Shown piece after piece: positions 43,678 to 56,821 of a stretch of 64,000 nucleotides of DNA. The translations under genes and the position numbers were made by a program. The notes under the pieces were generated by a model that saw only the letters and a program-made list of their open reading frames with translations, ran no database searches and had not been told where the DNA came from. The number at the start of each line of letters is the position of its first letter. Position 1 is the first letter of the stretch. Source of the stretch: Ecdyonurus torrentis (Eukaryota; Arthropoda; Insecta; Ephemeroptera; Heptageniidae); contig CASGGR010000037.1 of the NCBI GenBank assembly GCA_949318235.1, positions 91,063 through 155,062 on the forward strand, read 5' to 3'.

Positions 43678-43850
43678 ATACTAATGACAAGCTAAATACA
43701 TTGCACTGGCTACTGAAGCTGCTAACATCACTCAATATTGAATTGTATACAACTTAGCAGCTTCAGTAGCCAGTGCAATAAAATACTAATGACGAGCTGA
43801 TTACATTGCACTTCTATTGAAGCTGCTAGTATCAATCATATTGATTCAAT
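43678..43850. repeat. duplicated unit with a near-perfect 24-bp hairpin
   Basis: Direct repeats 43678-43742 and 43784-43850 share CTAATGAC.AGCT and ATACATTGCACT and GAAGCTGCTA. Within the first, TTGCACTGGCTACTGAAGCT (43701 on) is exactly mirrored at 43754-43779 with a ~28-base loop. No coding part. It could be the core of a decayed foldback or a small hairpin RNA source. Confidence 0.8.
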
Positions 43851-44002
43851 ATATTTTATTGATTACTATAACTTGAATCCGAAGTAAAGAAAAAAATCAG
43901 CGCGACCTGATGAATTTCAAATTTTTTTGTTTGGTTTACAACAAACAAATATGCACTACATTGCAAATAAATGTGATCTTTATGTTTTGAATAATAATAA
44001 TT

Positions 44003-44114
<112 letters not shown>

Positions 44115-44334
44115 TATTATAATGCATAATAATAAAGAGGTAGTCATGCAGAATTAAAATTAATTTGGAGCTTAGCCATAGAGAAAATTTTGTAACCCAG
44201 GACAAAATTAAATTTCTAGTCATATTTGAAAAAGGGTCCTGATTGCTCTTAATTTAGCAAGCTAGTTTTTTTAATAATCAGCATTTTTATTTATAAAAAT
44301 AAGGGTCAGATATTCAAATACTTTGTATTTACAC

Positions 44335-45115
44335 GCTGCTAAAAAAAATTATTTGGAACTTTTTTTTGCAGATTTTTAAACCTAGTTAGAAAATTTTATA
44401 GGGTTGCTTTTAAGGGTAAGTTACTAAGTAGTACCTCTTTTGTCTCGGTTGTACGCGCTAAAACTGACGAACACTAATCACCTTAAAAAAATATTGAATA
44501 GTGTGTATCATTGTATTCACTGACATAATAAAAAATTATTTTTTTCACTGATTTTTATACCTAGGTACGAATATTTTATAGGTTTGCTTTTAGGGCTAAG
44601 TAACTAAAGAGTACCTCTTTTGTCTTGGTTGTAAGCGCTGAAACTGCCTAACACCCTAATCAACCTTAAAAAAATTATTGAATAGTGTGTATCGTTGTAT
44701 TCACAAACAACTAAAGATATCAATTTTTAACTATTTCTTGCAGATTTTGAAACCTAGGTATGAAAACTTTATAGGTTTGCTTATAGAGCTAAATAGCTAA
44801 GATCTACATCTTATGTCTTGGTTGTAAGCGCTGAAACTGCCAGTACCCTAATCACCCTTAAAAATGTTTTGAATAGTGTGTATCGTTGTATTCACACACA
44901 TCTAAAGAAAACAATTTTTTACTATTTTTCGCAGATTTTTAAACCTAGGTACAAAATCGTTCTAGGTTTGCTTTAAGGGCTATGTAACTAAGGAGTACCT
45001 CTTTTGTCTTGGTTGTACCCGCTGAAACTGCCCAACACTCTAATGACCCATAACAAATTATTGAACACTGTGTATATTTGTATGTACACAAATCTAAAAA
45101 TATAAATTTCTAATT
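44335..45115 (+). repeat. four ~185-bp tandem monomers at the 5' end of LINE C
   Basis: The phrase GTACCTCTTTTGTCT occurs at 44431, 44611, in altered form about 44803, and at 44995, giving spacings of 180-192 bp. Each unit also carries AAACCTAGGTA, ATAGGTTTGCTTT, GCGCTGAAACTGCC and GAATAGTGTGTATCGTTGTA. They end just before the ORF1 of LINE C, as promoter monomers do in some LINEs. No other gene is near. Confidence 0.85.
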
Positions 45116-45241
45116 TTTTTTCGGTAAAGCGTAGTTGTGTTCACTGCTCGCTCGCCAACGGAGTACGGAAATTTATTATTACTTATAGTCTTTATTGTGA
45201 ACACAGTTTTGAGTGATAATAAAAAGTAACTTTTATGCAAA

Positions 45242-46025
45242 ATGCGGTGTACAGCATGTAATGAAGAGATTGGGGTTGATAAATTGATTAGTTGTAAGAC
45301 ATGTAAAAAACCATACCACATAACGTGCACAAAGTGCATAAAAACATGGGAGTGTTCTTAATGTCGTAAAATGTGAAGTGAAACTGAAAGTGGTAGTGAT
45401 GAAGAGGAAAGTAATAAAATGAATAAAATAATGAAGATGATGGCTGAGGTAAATACTAAGATTGATAATATCAATAAAAAAAACAAATGAAATTCCAGCT
45501 ATGCATGCTTCTTGTACATTTTATTCTGCTCAGTATGATAAGCTATTGGAACACCAAAAATCGTAATATAATAATATAATAGATTTCACAAAAAAATACA
45601 ACAATTAACAGAAGAAAACGCAATACAAGAAAGAATAATCTGTGAATTAAAGAATAAATATATGAAATAGAACAAAACCAGCTATGTAAAAACATTGAAA
45701 TTTCAAAAGTTAAAAATATTGAAAGCGAGGATTTGCAGCAGATGCTTCAAAAAATAGCTAAGTAACGGCAGACCAGCTAAAATTATTGTCAGCTTCTGAG
45801 ATCAACATCACCTGGCTAGTGAAGACTAAGGGGTTTGGCCTAAATGAACAAAAGGTATTTGGAGAGAGAGGCACAGCTAAGATTTACGTGAATGAAGATA
45901 TGTCACCATACTACAAAAAACTACAATACCTAGCTCTAGAGAGGGCTAAAACAAACAGTGAAAATTTGTTTGGTTCAAAAACCGAAAACTATTTGCTCGT
46001 AATAATGAAAAAATGGGGATTGTAA
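45242..46025 (+). pseudogene. LINE C ORF1 (PHD finger and C-terminal domain)
   Basis: ATG at 45242 is followed by CTACNEEIGVDKLISCKTCK then PYHITCTKC and WECS: a PHD-like C4HC3 zinc finger, intact at its start. A TAA at 45358 ends the frame, then an acidic segment and frame breaks. At 45786-46025 the C-terminal part reads KIYVNEDMSPYYKKLQYLALERAK, a match to the IYVNE.LTP..K.L...AR motif of LINE ORF1/FP25-like domains. The product would bind LINE RNA. Confidence 0.78.
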
Positions 46026-46079
46026 GAATTAATTGTAATAGTTATCTGAAGAAAAAAATGGTGTAAAAACTATCATATG

Positions 46080-48265
46080 TTATTATAAAACTAATCAAAT
46101 TCTTTTTTTATGTTGGAAGTTTTTGATGAAGACTATGATGAAATAAAATGTAATTATTATGATAAAATAACGGAATGGATTATTTCGAATAATGTTGATT
46201 CAATAAAAAGTAAATTTGTTATAATTCATTTAAATATTAGGTGTATAAAAAAGCATTGGGATGAATTTAATATATTATATAAAAACACATTAAAGTCAAT
46301 TTCTTGTATAGTTTTAACGGAAATTATTATTAATAGTATTGATGCAAATAAGTATGAAATTCCAGGTTTTGAAGTAATAACAAAATATAAAAATATGATA
46401 ATTAAAGTAAAAGGTGGGGGAATAATGATTTTTATAAATAAAATTGTAATATAAAATTTGAGGAAAATGATGAAAATTATGAGACATTTAAATGTTTGAA
46501 TGTTATTGTAAATGATTTAAAATTTGTGCTATATATAAGCCACCTGACAGTTACAAGAAAAATTTTATTTAAGAAATAGAAACTAAAGTTTAGAATATTA
46601 TATTGAAAAAATTATTTTGGTGGGAGATTTTAATATTAATCTATTAAATGAAGATTATGATATTGTAATAAAATATGAAACACATTTAGGGAAGTATGGT
46701 CTATATAAACCAATAAATCAAGTGCCAAGACAAGAATTTATTCAAGATAAAATAACAGCAACTTGTATTAAACCTTTTTTTATTAAATATCTAAAATGGT
46801 CTTGTGAATCAGCTATAACTAGGCAAAAAATTTCAGATCATAATGCTATTGGATTATAGATTTATCAATTAAAGCGAGGATATATTTTTAATAATAAAAA
46901 ATAAAATTAAAGATAAATGATAAGAAACTTTTAAGGGATATACATAAAGAAAGATGGGGTTTTGTTAAAAAAATGAACGATGGGGATGAAATTTATACAC
47001 AAATTTGGATTATTTACGATCATCTACACAAAAAATGTATACATGAATTAAAAAATAAAATGTTTAGAAAATGTTAAGAAAATGTAAAAGTAACTTAACT
47101 AATATTAAATTTAAAGAGAAGTATCGTAAATGAAGGAATAAAGTTAAAAAATATATAAAAAAGAAAAAAATAATTATTATAGAAATGCTTCTATTATGAT
47201 CAATAAAATATGAGACTTGCTTGGCAATTTATGAATAAACAATTAGATTAAAAGTTTTCTAATATTGATGAACAACTAATAAAATATTTTAATAGTTACT
47301 CATTAAAAGATGTGGCAAATAACTTCACGACAGAGTTTATTAGTGGAGTAAATAAAATTATTCAAAAATGTGGTATTCAATTTCAAATTTTGTCTATAAA
47401 TGAAATAATTGTATCGTTTCATATTCCAATTTTAATACTTGAAAATGCAGAAAAAATTATATATGGTTTTGATATAAAAAGGCTTCAGAAGAGGATAAAA
47501 TAACTTGTTAGGATATTAAATTAGGAGGGAAAAATGTTGTATAAATATTAACTAGATTTGTTAACTTAACACTAAAAAATGTGTTTATCCTGAAAAATTA
47601 AAATTTGCTGTTGTAAGTTGTAAGACTAATTTATTAATCTGGAAATCGCAAAGAATATAGTAATTATAGACCAATTGCCTTATCTGATATAGTAGATAAA
47701 GTGTTAACAAAATATGTTATATTACATTAAATTGATTACTTGAGAAATAATAATATTATTCATGAAATTCAAATGCTTTTCAAACGGGCAAATTTTGTGT
47801 TGAATTAATAATTGAAATTTCTAAATATATAAATAGTGAATTGGAAAAAAAAAATTAATATTGTTGTTTTGTTTGTTTACTTATCAAAAGCATTTAACAC
47901 TTTTGTGCATGAAATTGTAATCCAAGAGCTGGAAAGAATAGGTGCTGTTGGTTCAGCTCTGGTTTGCATGATTATTGCTCACTGGGTGCATGATTATGGA
48001 TTATTAATAAATAAATAGAAAACAAAAGTTTTTCATATTTTCAATTAAATTTTAGGAAATGGTTAAGTAGTAAATGTAACAATAATTACTAATAACTGTT
48101 TGCATCAATTTAGGTTAAATTCTACTTGTACTAAAATTGAGCAAATGGTATTACATATTTATTTGGAAACCATTATTGATCAAGATTTTAAGTGGAATTT
48201 ACATATCAATAAAATCATTATTAAAAATTAAACAAATGATTCCAGCATTTTGTAATATGAAACAA
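46080..48265 (+). pseudogene. LINE C ORF2, endonuclease to RT
   Basis: Very AT-rich decayed ORF2 with many stops. Endonuclease pieces: FVIIHLNIRCIKKHWDEF, LTEI, IPGFE, VGDFNINLL and ISDHNAIGL. RT pieces: NYRPIALSD near 47665, then VYLSKAFNTFVHEIVIQELERIGAVGSA near 47870 (motif A, with key Asp replaced). The YxDD box is not recognisable. The C-terminal part begins just before 48260 and continues after the foldback. Confidence 0.75.
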
Positions 48266-48859
48266 TAGACAAGGAAAGCGAAATTTTGGGGGTAGTTTTT
48301 AGTACATATTCTGATAGAGCATAAAAAGATCTATCTCTGGTAAAAATTTGAAAACTTTTGGTTGAAAACTCGAATTTTAATCGAAGATTTTCTACCTTTA
48401 TCGCAGGGCTGACATGAACCTTACGTCGTGCATTCTTATTTTGGAGCCATTATAGAAAGTGAGTGTTCCAGAATTAGTGGAATAAATTGATAATTAATAT
48501 CTCCGTTCATAATTAAGCTATTTAAATAAAACTACCATCCATTGATAGGAAAAATGTTGATGTTTTTGCCATACCCCTATTGTTATCCTCCCTTATAAAT
48601 TTCACCCCTTCCAGGGGTGACTTCCAAAGACACGAACTGCAACATAGCTGTTTCAGTTATTTTTTTTATACTAATATGTAGAAGTTCTTCGATTTTGATA
48701 GAACCAACAAAGTTACCAGTGTGACTTACCCAAATAGGGATTTTAGTTACCAAAAATGAAAAAATCAAACCCTGAGGATTAAAGGGTGCCACCCCTGCAA
48801 ATAAGGGTGTCAGTAGGGTACAAAAATAGAATCAACCGATTTGGGCAAATGAGGTATTG

Positions 48860-50790
48860 TATCCGGGGTAACTTGACGCGCCAAAGACAGTGGTGGCAAA
48901 TAAAAGGTTCTAAATTTACCCCTCACAAGTTTAGGGGTAGTTTACCCCTGAAATTCAAGTTCTCGTATCGGGACAATACAAACGCTGAAACCTGTGTAAC
49001 TTGACATGCCAAAGACAAAATGACAGTTAAAAGTTGAATATTTCCCCCCCCCCTTCACCACGTGTTTAAGGGTGGTTTACCCCTGAATATCAAGTTCTCG
49101 TATCGGAACACAACCAACTTTGAAACCTGGGTAACTTGACACGCCAAAGACGAAAATGACACTAAAAAGTTGAATATTTCACCCCCAAACGTGTTTAGGG
49201 GTGGTTTACCCCTAAAATTTAAATTCTCGTATCGGGACACAACCAACTTTGAAACCTGGGTATTTTGACACGCTAAAGACAAAAACGACAGTTAAAAGTT
49301 GATTATTTCGCCCCCACATGTGTTTAGGGGTGGTTTACCCCTGAAATTTAAGTTCTCGAATCGGGACAAAATGAACGAGGAAACTTGTGTAACTTGACAT
49401 GCCAAAGACAAAATGACAGTTAAAAATTGATTATTCCCTTCCCCATGTTTAGGGGTGGTTTACCCCTGAAATTCAAGTTCTCGTATCGGAACACAACCAA
49501 CTTTGAAACCTGGGTAACTTGACACGCCAAAGATGAAAATGACACTTAAAAGTTGAATATTTCACCCCCAAACGTGTTTAGGGGTGGTTTACCCCTAAAA
49601 TTTATATTCTCGTATCGGGACACAACCAACTTTGAAACCTGGGTAACTTGACACGCCAAAGACAAAAACGACAGTTAAAAGTTGATTATTTCGCCCCCAC
49701 ATGTGTTTAGGTGTGGTTTACCCCTGAAATTCAAGTTCTCGAATCGGTACAAAATGAACGAGGAAACTTGTGTAACTTGACATGCCAAAGACAAAATGAC
49801 AGTTAAAATTGTCCTATTTACCCCGACACGAGTTTAGGGGTAGTTTACCCGTGGAATTCAAGTTCTCGTATCGGAACACAACCATCTTTGAAACCTGGGT
49901 AACTTGACACGCCAAAGACGAAAACGACAGTTAAAAGTTGAATATTTCACCCCCAAACGTGTTTAGGGGTGGCTTACCCCTTAAATTCAAATTCTCGTAT
50001 CGGGACACAACCAACTTTGAAACCTGGGTAAATTGACACGCCAAAGACAAAAATGACAGTTAAAAGTTATTTATTTCACCCTCACACGTGTTTAGGGGTG
50101 GTTAACCCCTCAAGTTTAAGTTTTCGTATCGGAACACAACCATCTTTGAAACCTGGGTAACTTGACACGCCAAAGACAAAAATGACAATTAAAAGTTTAT
50201 TATTTCCCCCCACACGACTTTAGGGGTAGTTTACCCCTGAAATTCATGTTCTCGTATCAGGACACAACGAACAATGAAACCTGCATAACTGGGAACGCTA
50301 AAGACTATGGGGACAATTTAAAATTTCTTTTTCGACCCTCTAACGATTTTAGGGGTAGTTTTCCCGTGAAATTTAAGTTCTCGTATCGGGACGCAAAAAA
50401 CATGAAAGTCTAAGTAACTTGAAAAGCCAAAATCAATATTGACAGTAAAGAGATTTTAATTTTAACCCCTCACGAGTTTAGGGGTAGTGTACCCCTGAAA
50501 TTTAAGTTCTCGTATCGGGACAAAATGAACGAGGAAACTTGTGGAACTTGACATGCCAAAGACAAAAATGACAGTTTAAATTGTCCTATTTTACCCCGAC
50601 ACGAGTTTAGGGGTAGTTTACCCGTGGAATTTAAGTTCTCGTATCGGGACGCAAAATACATGGAGGTCTAAGTAACTTGAAAAGCCAAATATGATGTTGA
50701 CAGTAAAAAGGTTCTAATTTAACCCCCTTACGAGTTTAGGGGTAGTTTATCCCTGAATTTAATTTTTTTTTTGGATTGCACAAACAAGGA
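48860..50790. repeat. ~126-bp tandem repeat array, left arm (~15 units)
   Basis: Units contain TTTAGGGGTGGTTTACCCCT, AAGTTCTCGTATCGGGACA and CTTGACACGCCAAAGAC. The GTTTAGGGGT landmark recurs at about 48928, 49069, 49195, 49323, 49448, 49577, 49706, 49833, 49963, 50090, 50220, 50350, 50479, 50607 and 50737. Within a unit AGGGGTGGTTTACCCCT is itself palindromic. Confidence 0.93.
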
Positions 50791-50939
50791 AGTTTGAGTA
50801 TCATGATAATATATGCCATAGCCAATACTGATACAACTAATTAAAACAGTATTTCCTTCATTGACTCATTAAAGGCCCTGGATACTTAAAAAAGAAGGGT
50901 TTTATACTTCAATATGACCAAATTTCTGATGACCTTTCA

Positions 50940-51290
50940 AAATTGCCATCGCTCTAGCTCACGGTATATCGGAGCACGGCACTTTAAACGCACTCGCCGT
51001 ACTCGCCGCCGAAATTTTGCACCAGGCAGTTGTGACGTACAGTCCATGCCACCTGAAGATGTTCACGATTAATCGAAATCGAACCACGAGCCAATAGATA
51101 CCCAAGCGGCGCTCAAGTTTACTAGTAGGTGGGGTAATGTTAACTAAATGGAGAATTTTTATATGCTCTCTTATTAGTCGCATCCTTAGGTGGCGCGGAC
51201 TGTAGCAACTGCCCAACTCCAGCACCCTATAACCAGGGCGAACCTCTTTGAACCGACCCTCTGCACTCTTAGTCCTTAGCAATCAACCCA
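50940..51290. repeat. inner inverted segment of the foldback, left copy
   Basis: Contains its own imperfect inverted pair: GGCAGTTGTGACGTACAGTC (51025) and GACTGTAGCAACTGCC (51199). A 107-codon open frame on the minus strand has its mirror copy at 52351-52674 with one residue difference. Because the arms are copies, the conservation says nothing about coding. Confidence 0.7.
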
Positions 51291-51659
51291 TCTCACCTGA
51301 TTGTGGGTACAACCTTTTACTGTTTTAACCCTGAAAGTTTGTAGCTTTTTAATTACCCTTTTTAGGGGTTGTAAAGGTAGCAATAATCGATTACAAGGGT
51401 GCAAAGTAGAACTTTTTTATAGAAAATTGAATGCACGTTAACAAAAATTAAAAGTTCAACCATGAAGGTTTTTAAAGATGAGTAACCCAAGTGAAGGGAC
51501 CTAAAGGTTATCTTTCACCACCCGCTAGGTCCGGCCCCTGTGGGTCATTTAGGGGTGTACAGTACTAAAAATTAAAGTTCTCCGATTTGGGCGCAGAAAA
51601 CGTTGCAATCGGAGTAAATTAATCTATTAAAGACGATGGTTAGCACAAAAGCGTTAAAT

Positions 51660-51960
51660 AAACATCTTTTGAGGATTAAAGGGGCGGTTCAACCCTAAAT
51701 TCAATTAGACCAATTGTGATGACTGAAGCATAAAACTGAAGCTTTTAAAAATTATTACAAGCACTTAAGGGTTATATATTAAGGGTTAAATCGGTCTAAT
51801 TGAATTTACGGTTGAACCGCCCCTTTAATCTTCAAATGATGAGATTATAACTCCTTTGTGCTTACTATCGTTGTATGGAAGTCAAGTTACACTGATTTTG
51901 ACGAATGGTGCATCTAAATTGGGGTTCTTAAATTTTAGGGTTGAACCTCCCCTTTTATCC
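51660..51960. repeat. centre of the 6.33-kb foldback
   Basis: Between the arms lies another short inverted pair (GGATTAAAGGGGCGGTTCAA at 51674 against TTGAACCGCCCCTTTAATCT at 51812) with a ~120-bp loop containing repeated TTAAGGGTTA. Confidence 0.8.
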
Positions 51961-52884
51961 TCAAAAGATGTGTATTTAACGCTTTTGTGCTAACCATCGT
52001 CTTTAATAGATTAATTTACTCCGATTGCAACGTTTTCTGCGCCCAAATCGGAGAACTTTAATTTTTAGTACTGTACACCCCTAAATGACCCACAGGGGCC
52101 GGACCTAGCATGTGGTGAAAGATAACCTTTAGGTCCCTTCACTTGGGTTACTCATCTTTAAAAACCTTCATGGTTGAACTTTTAATTTTTGTTAACGTGC
52201 ATTCAATTTTCTATATAAAAGTTCTACTTTGCACCCTTGTAATCGATTATTGCTACCTTTACAACCCCTAAAAAGGGTAATTAAAAAGCTACAAACTTTC
52301 AGGGTTAAAACAGTAAAAGGTTGTACCCACAATCAGGTGAGATGGGTTGATTGCTAAGGACTAAGAGTGCAGAGGGTCGGTTCAAAGAGGTTCGCCCTGG
52401 TTATAGGGTGCTGGAGTTGGGCAGTTGCTACAGTCCGCGCCACCTAAGGATGCGACTTATAAGAGAGCATATAAAAATTCTCCATTTAGTTAACATTACA
52501 CCACCTACTAGTAAACTTGAGCGCCGCTTGGGTATCTATTGGCTCGTGGTTCGATTTCGATTAATCGCGAACATCTTCAGGTGGCATGGACTGTACGTCA
52601 CAACTGCCTGGTGCAAAATTTCGGCGGCGAGTACGGCGAGTGCGTTTAAAGTGCCGTGCTCCGATATACCGTGAGCTAGAGCGATGGCAATTTTGAAAGG
52701 TCATCAGAAATTTGGTCCCATTGAAGTATAAAACCCTTCTTTTTTAAGTATCCAGAGCCTTTAATGAGTCAATGAAGGAAATACTGTTTTAATTAGTTGT
52801 ATCAGTATTGGCTATGGCATATATTATCATGATACTCAAACTTCCTTGTTTGTGCAATCAAAAAAAAAATTGAAATTCAGGGAT

Positions 52885-54010
52885 AAACTACCCCTAAACT
52901 CGTAAGGGGGTTAAATTAGAACCTTTTTACTGTCAACATCATATTTGGCTTTTCAAGTTACTTAGACCTCCATGTATTTTGCGTCCCGATACGAGTACTT
53001 GAATTCCACGGGTAAACTACCCCTAAACTCGTTTTGGGGTAAAATAGGACAATTTAAACTGTCATTTTTGTCTTTGGCATGTCCAGTTCCACAAGTTTCC
53101 TTGTTCATTTTGTCCCGATACGAGAACTTAAATTTCAGTGGTACACTACCCCTAAACTCGTGAGGGGTTAAAATTAAAATCTCTTTACTGTCAATATTGA
53201 TTTTGGCTTTTCAAGTTACTTAGACTTTCATGTTTTTTGCGTCCCGATACGAGAACTTAAATTTCACGGGTAAACTACCCCTAAAATCGTTAGAGGGTCG
53301 AAAAAGAAATTTTAAATTGTCCCCATAGTCTTTAGCGTTCCCAGTTATGCAGGTTTCATTGTTCGTTGTGTCCTGATACGAAAACATGAATTTCAGGGGT
53401 AAACTACCCCTAAAGTCGTGTGGGGGGGGGGGAATAATCAACTTTTAAATGTCATTTTTGTCTTTGGCGTGTCAAGTTACCCAGGTTTCAAAGTTGGTTG
53501 TGTCCAGATACGAGAACTTGAATTTCAGGGGTAAACCACCCCTAAACACGTGTGGGTTGAAATAATCAATTTTTAACTGTCGTTTTTGTCTTTGGCATGT
53601 CAAGTTACCCAGGTTTCAAAGTTGGTTGTGTCCCGATACGAGAATTTAAATTTTAGGGGTAAACCACCCCTAAACACGTTTGGGGGTGAAATATTCAACT
53701 TTTAAGTGTCATTTTCGTCTTTGGCGTGTCAAGTTACCCAGGTTTCAAAGTTGGTTGTGTTCCGATACGAGAACTTGATATTCAGGGGTAAACCACCCCT
53801 AAACACGTGGTGGGGGGGGAAATAATCAATTTTTAACTGTCATTTTGTCTTTGGCATGTCAAGTTACACAGGTTTAAGCTTTTGTATTGTCCCGATACGA
53901 GAACTTGAATTTCAGGGGTAAACTACCCCTAAACTTGTGAGGGGTAAATTTAGAACCTTTTATTTGCCACCACTGTCTTTGGCGCTTCAAGTTACCCCGG
54001 ATACAATACC
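52885..54010. repeat. ~126-bp tandem repeat array, right arm (~9 units)
   Basis: Inverted units of the same type; the landmark ACCCCTAAA recurs at about 52893, 53020, 53148, 53276, 53407, 53537, 53667, 53795 and 53925. Six fewer copies than the left arm. Confidence 0.92.
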
Positions 54011-54598
54011 TCATTTGCCCAAATCGGTTGATTCTATTTTTGTACCCTACTGACACCCTTATTTGCAGGGGTGGCACCCTTTAATCTTCAGGGTTCGATT
54101 TTTTCATTTTTGGTAACTAAAATCCCTATTTGGGTAAGTCACACTGGTAACTTTGTTGGTTCTATCAAAATCGAAGAACTTCTACATATTAGTATAAAAA
54201 AAAATAACTGAAACAGCTATGTTGCAGTTCGTGTCTTTGGAAGTCACCCCTGGAAGGGGTGAAATTTATAAAGGAGGATAACAATAGGGGTATGGCAAAA
54301 ACATCAACATTTTTCCTATCAATGGATGGTAGTTTTATTTAAATAGCTTAATTATGAACGGAGATATTAATTATCAATTTATTCCACTAATTCTGGAACA
54401 CTCACTTTCTATAATGGCTCCAAAATAAGAATGCACGACGTAAGGTTCATGTCAGCCCTGCGATAAAGGTAGAAAATCTTCGATTAAAATTCGAGTTTTC
54501 AACCAAAAGTTTTCAAATTTTTACCAGAGATAGATCTTTTTATGCTCTATCAGAATATGTACTAAAAACTACCCCCAAAATTTCGCTTTCTTTGTCTA

Positions 54599-55332
54599 TT
54601 AGTACATAAAAAAACATTAAAAAATTTATATTACGCTATAGTTCATCCATTTATACTGTACTGTATTGCAGCGCGGGGATTTATTTAATCAGGTGCAATG
54701 ACACAATTAATAACAATGCAAAAATTTTTTTTTAAGGTTATGAAACAAGGTGAAAAATTTAGTGAAAATGAAGATGTATATAAACTTTGGAACATATTAC
54801 CTATAGAAAAAACTAGCTAAAGGTGCATAAATAACTGAAAAATATTTAAATTACAAAGGTGATACTAAAATTTTTGTTTATAATACAAGAAAATGTAATA
54901 GAGAGCCATATGTAACACCGAAGTATGTAAATAGATTTGGAGAAATAACTCATAAAATTTTATTGCCAAAATTGTGGAATGAAATTCTAAACAATTTAAG
55001 AGTGTTCGATGACGTAAAAAAAGTAAAAACAAAAATAAAAAAATGGTTGCATGAACCGCTATACAATAATGTATATTTTCAAAGTGTAAATTGAGTACTT
55101 CAGAAAAATAGTACAAATTTTTTAATTTAATTAATGTAAAATTTACAGAAAGATGTAATAAAAAAAGTGCAAATGGACGCTGTAAATCTTATTTTTAGTT
55201 AAATTGATTTAAAAAAAATAAAAAAATAAAAATTTTATTTTATTGATATTCAAACTAGCCGACAAGATCCAAATGAGGATCTTGGCTGGACCAAAAATGT
55301 ACAAAAATTGTAACGTAGACTTAAAAAAAAAA
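54599..55332 (+). pseudogene. LINE C ORF2 C-terminus and 3' end
   Basis: After the foldback the ORF2 resumes: LYYAIVHPFILYCIAARGFI and MTQLITMQKFFFKVM, the region following RT (Y.A.V.P.L.Y.I..WG). Stops interrupt it. Near 55259-55293 a stem (GCCGACAAGATCC and GGATCTTGGCTGG) forms a 3' hairpin. The element ends with an A run at 55321-55331. Confidence 0.75.
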
Positions 55333-56821
55333 TAAGAAATTTATAACACGCAAAACAAATTTTGAAAAACACTCAAACAGTGGTAAGATAAACTGATACT
55401 TCAAAGCGCCAAAAAAATACAAGTATCTACGCAAAGAAAATTTAAATTTAATATAGTATTAAAAAATCAAACTATGTCTGCGCCTAATTTTATTAATGCT
55501 TTCACGGTATTTCCTAAATAGTTCGTGAACGCAAACTTTGTTATTTTAAATTGTAATCAACCCATCTGTATATTCTAATATAAAAATTAAAGAAAAAAGA
55601 GGTTTAATTGAAATAAAAAGGGGCAATATAGTTACAAGTAATGATAAGTAACAAGTAATAAAGTGATATAGTTACAAGTAAGAAGAAGACTGAATGTTTT
55701 GAACATTTTATATTATTTGATTTTAAATAAATATATTGCCTTGTCCTATACAAATATTCAACTTTTAAATTTTTTAAAAAATGGATTATTTTTCTAATTG
55801 TTTGAATAAAAAACACAAATTACGTTACAGACTATAGCTTTTTCCTATGTTCACATTTATTCGTAGGCTGCATTCGTTGACATAACTTCGTGCTTTTGAA
55901 AATAAAAAATAAAAAATTATAAAACTCAGAAGTTATAAATTCAACACAGGCATCGTTATAACACAAGGTTAACATTCCTGAAGTGTATAATTAAATTTCT
56001 ACTATTTTATTTCTTAACAGCACGTCATAGCACGATAGGAATTATTGCAGTCGAATTTGTAAAATCTTTAAATCTTAATAAATCTGCTGTCTCTATCTTT
56101 CTAAATCGTTATTCTTATTTCTTATTATAAAAAATCTACAAGGTTATACATCTTATTTATTACATGTCAATATAAATTATCAGTTTCATTAGGTAATGGT
56201 CTTAACATCCTCTAACATTAATTTTTCTATTGCAATTAATTTGAGAGATATAAAAGTTTTTCCCAACTAAATTCGGGAGGTTAAACATTTCACAAATGCG
56301 TTTTCTTCGGAGAATTTTCATTTTTTTTTTAATAATCATGAAAGTAATTTTTTCTTTACCCTTAAGATGCCGGAATAAACATTTTGCGTGGAAGGCCACA
56401 CCCAGTGCACTAGACCCTATTTTTATAATTGAATATTACAAAAGGTATGCATTGTACAAAACTCAAATTTTATAGACGTTCCAAAATTTATTAAGCTGAA
56501 TAGCAAAATTATTGAATCTCGAATCTAAAGAATAAAATTTAAAATAGTAGTATATTTAAATAAATTTCTTCTCATTTCTCTTGTCATATAAACTCAAACA
56601 AATTAAATTTTTGTTGTTGTTGTTGTAGAAATAAAATAAAGTAAAAAAATTCTACTACGCAAGGCATAACTGTTTAGTAGAATGTATTATTTTTGTTATG
56701 GTATTTTTAATTTCAATTACTAAATTATATTCAAATATGCATATTTTTTTACATAATTTCTCTTAAATATCTAAAATTCTTTTAAAGGTATAGATATTTG
56801 CACAAATTACAGAGATGATAT
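55333..56821. other. no gene recognised
   Basis: AT-rich DNA with no coding or repeat signal I can support, apart from a short imperfect GATATAGTTACAAGTAA duplication at 55625-55685. Confidence 0.65.

Larger units (their letters stand above)
45116..48267 (+). mobile_element. LINE C, main part
   Basis: 5' UTR, ORF1 with PHD finger, decayed ORF2 up to the foldback insertion. The 3' part resumes at 54599. With its 5' monomers this copy appears to be full length, although both ORFs are ruined. Confidence 0.82.
48268..54596. mobile_element. 6.33-kb palindromic foldback inserted in LINE C
   Basis: Ends GACAAGGAAAGCG and CGCTTTCTTTGTC, flanked by TA (48266-48267, 54597-54598). LINE C is continuous when it is removed. 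The arms, 48268 to about 51690 and about 51950 to 54596, are near-identical inverted copies, differing mainly in how many copies of an internal tandem repeat they hold. No ORF looks like a transposase. GC content is higher than in the surrounding LINE. Non-autonomous DNA element or a new class of foldback. Confidence 0.92.

Noticed and set aside
48583..49282. Short ORFs within the foldback tandem arrays (also 50470-50661, 52972-53441, 53874-54077)
   Set aside because: Repeat-derived frames with similar peptides in each unit; mirrored in the other arm.
50959..51282. 107-codon ORF conserved in both arms of the 6.33-kb foldback (mirror at 52351-52674)
   Set aside because: Conservation follows from arm identity; no recognisable motif, and an inner inverted repeat explains the composition.
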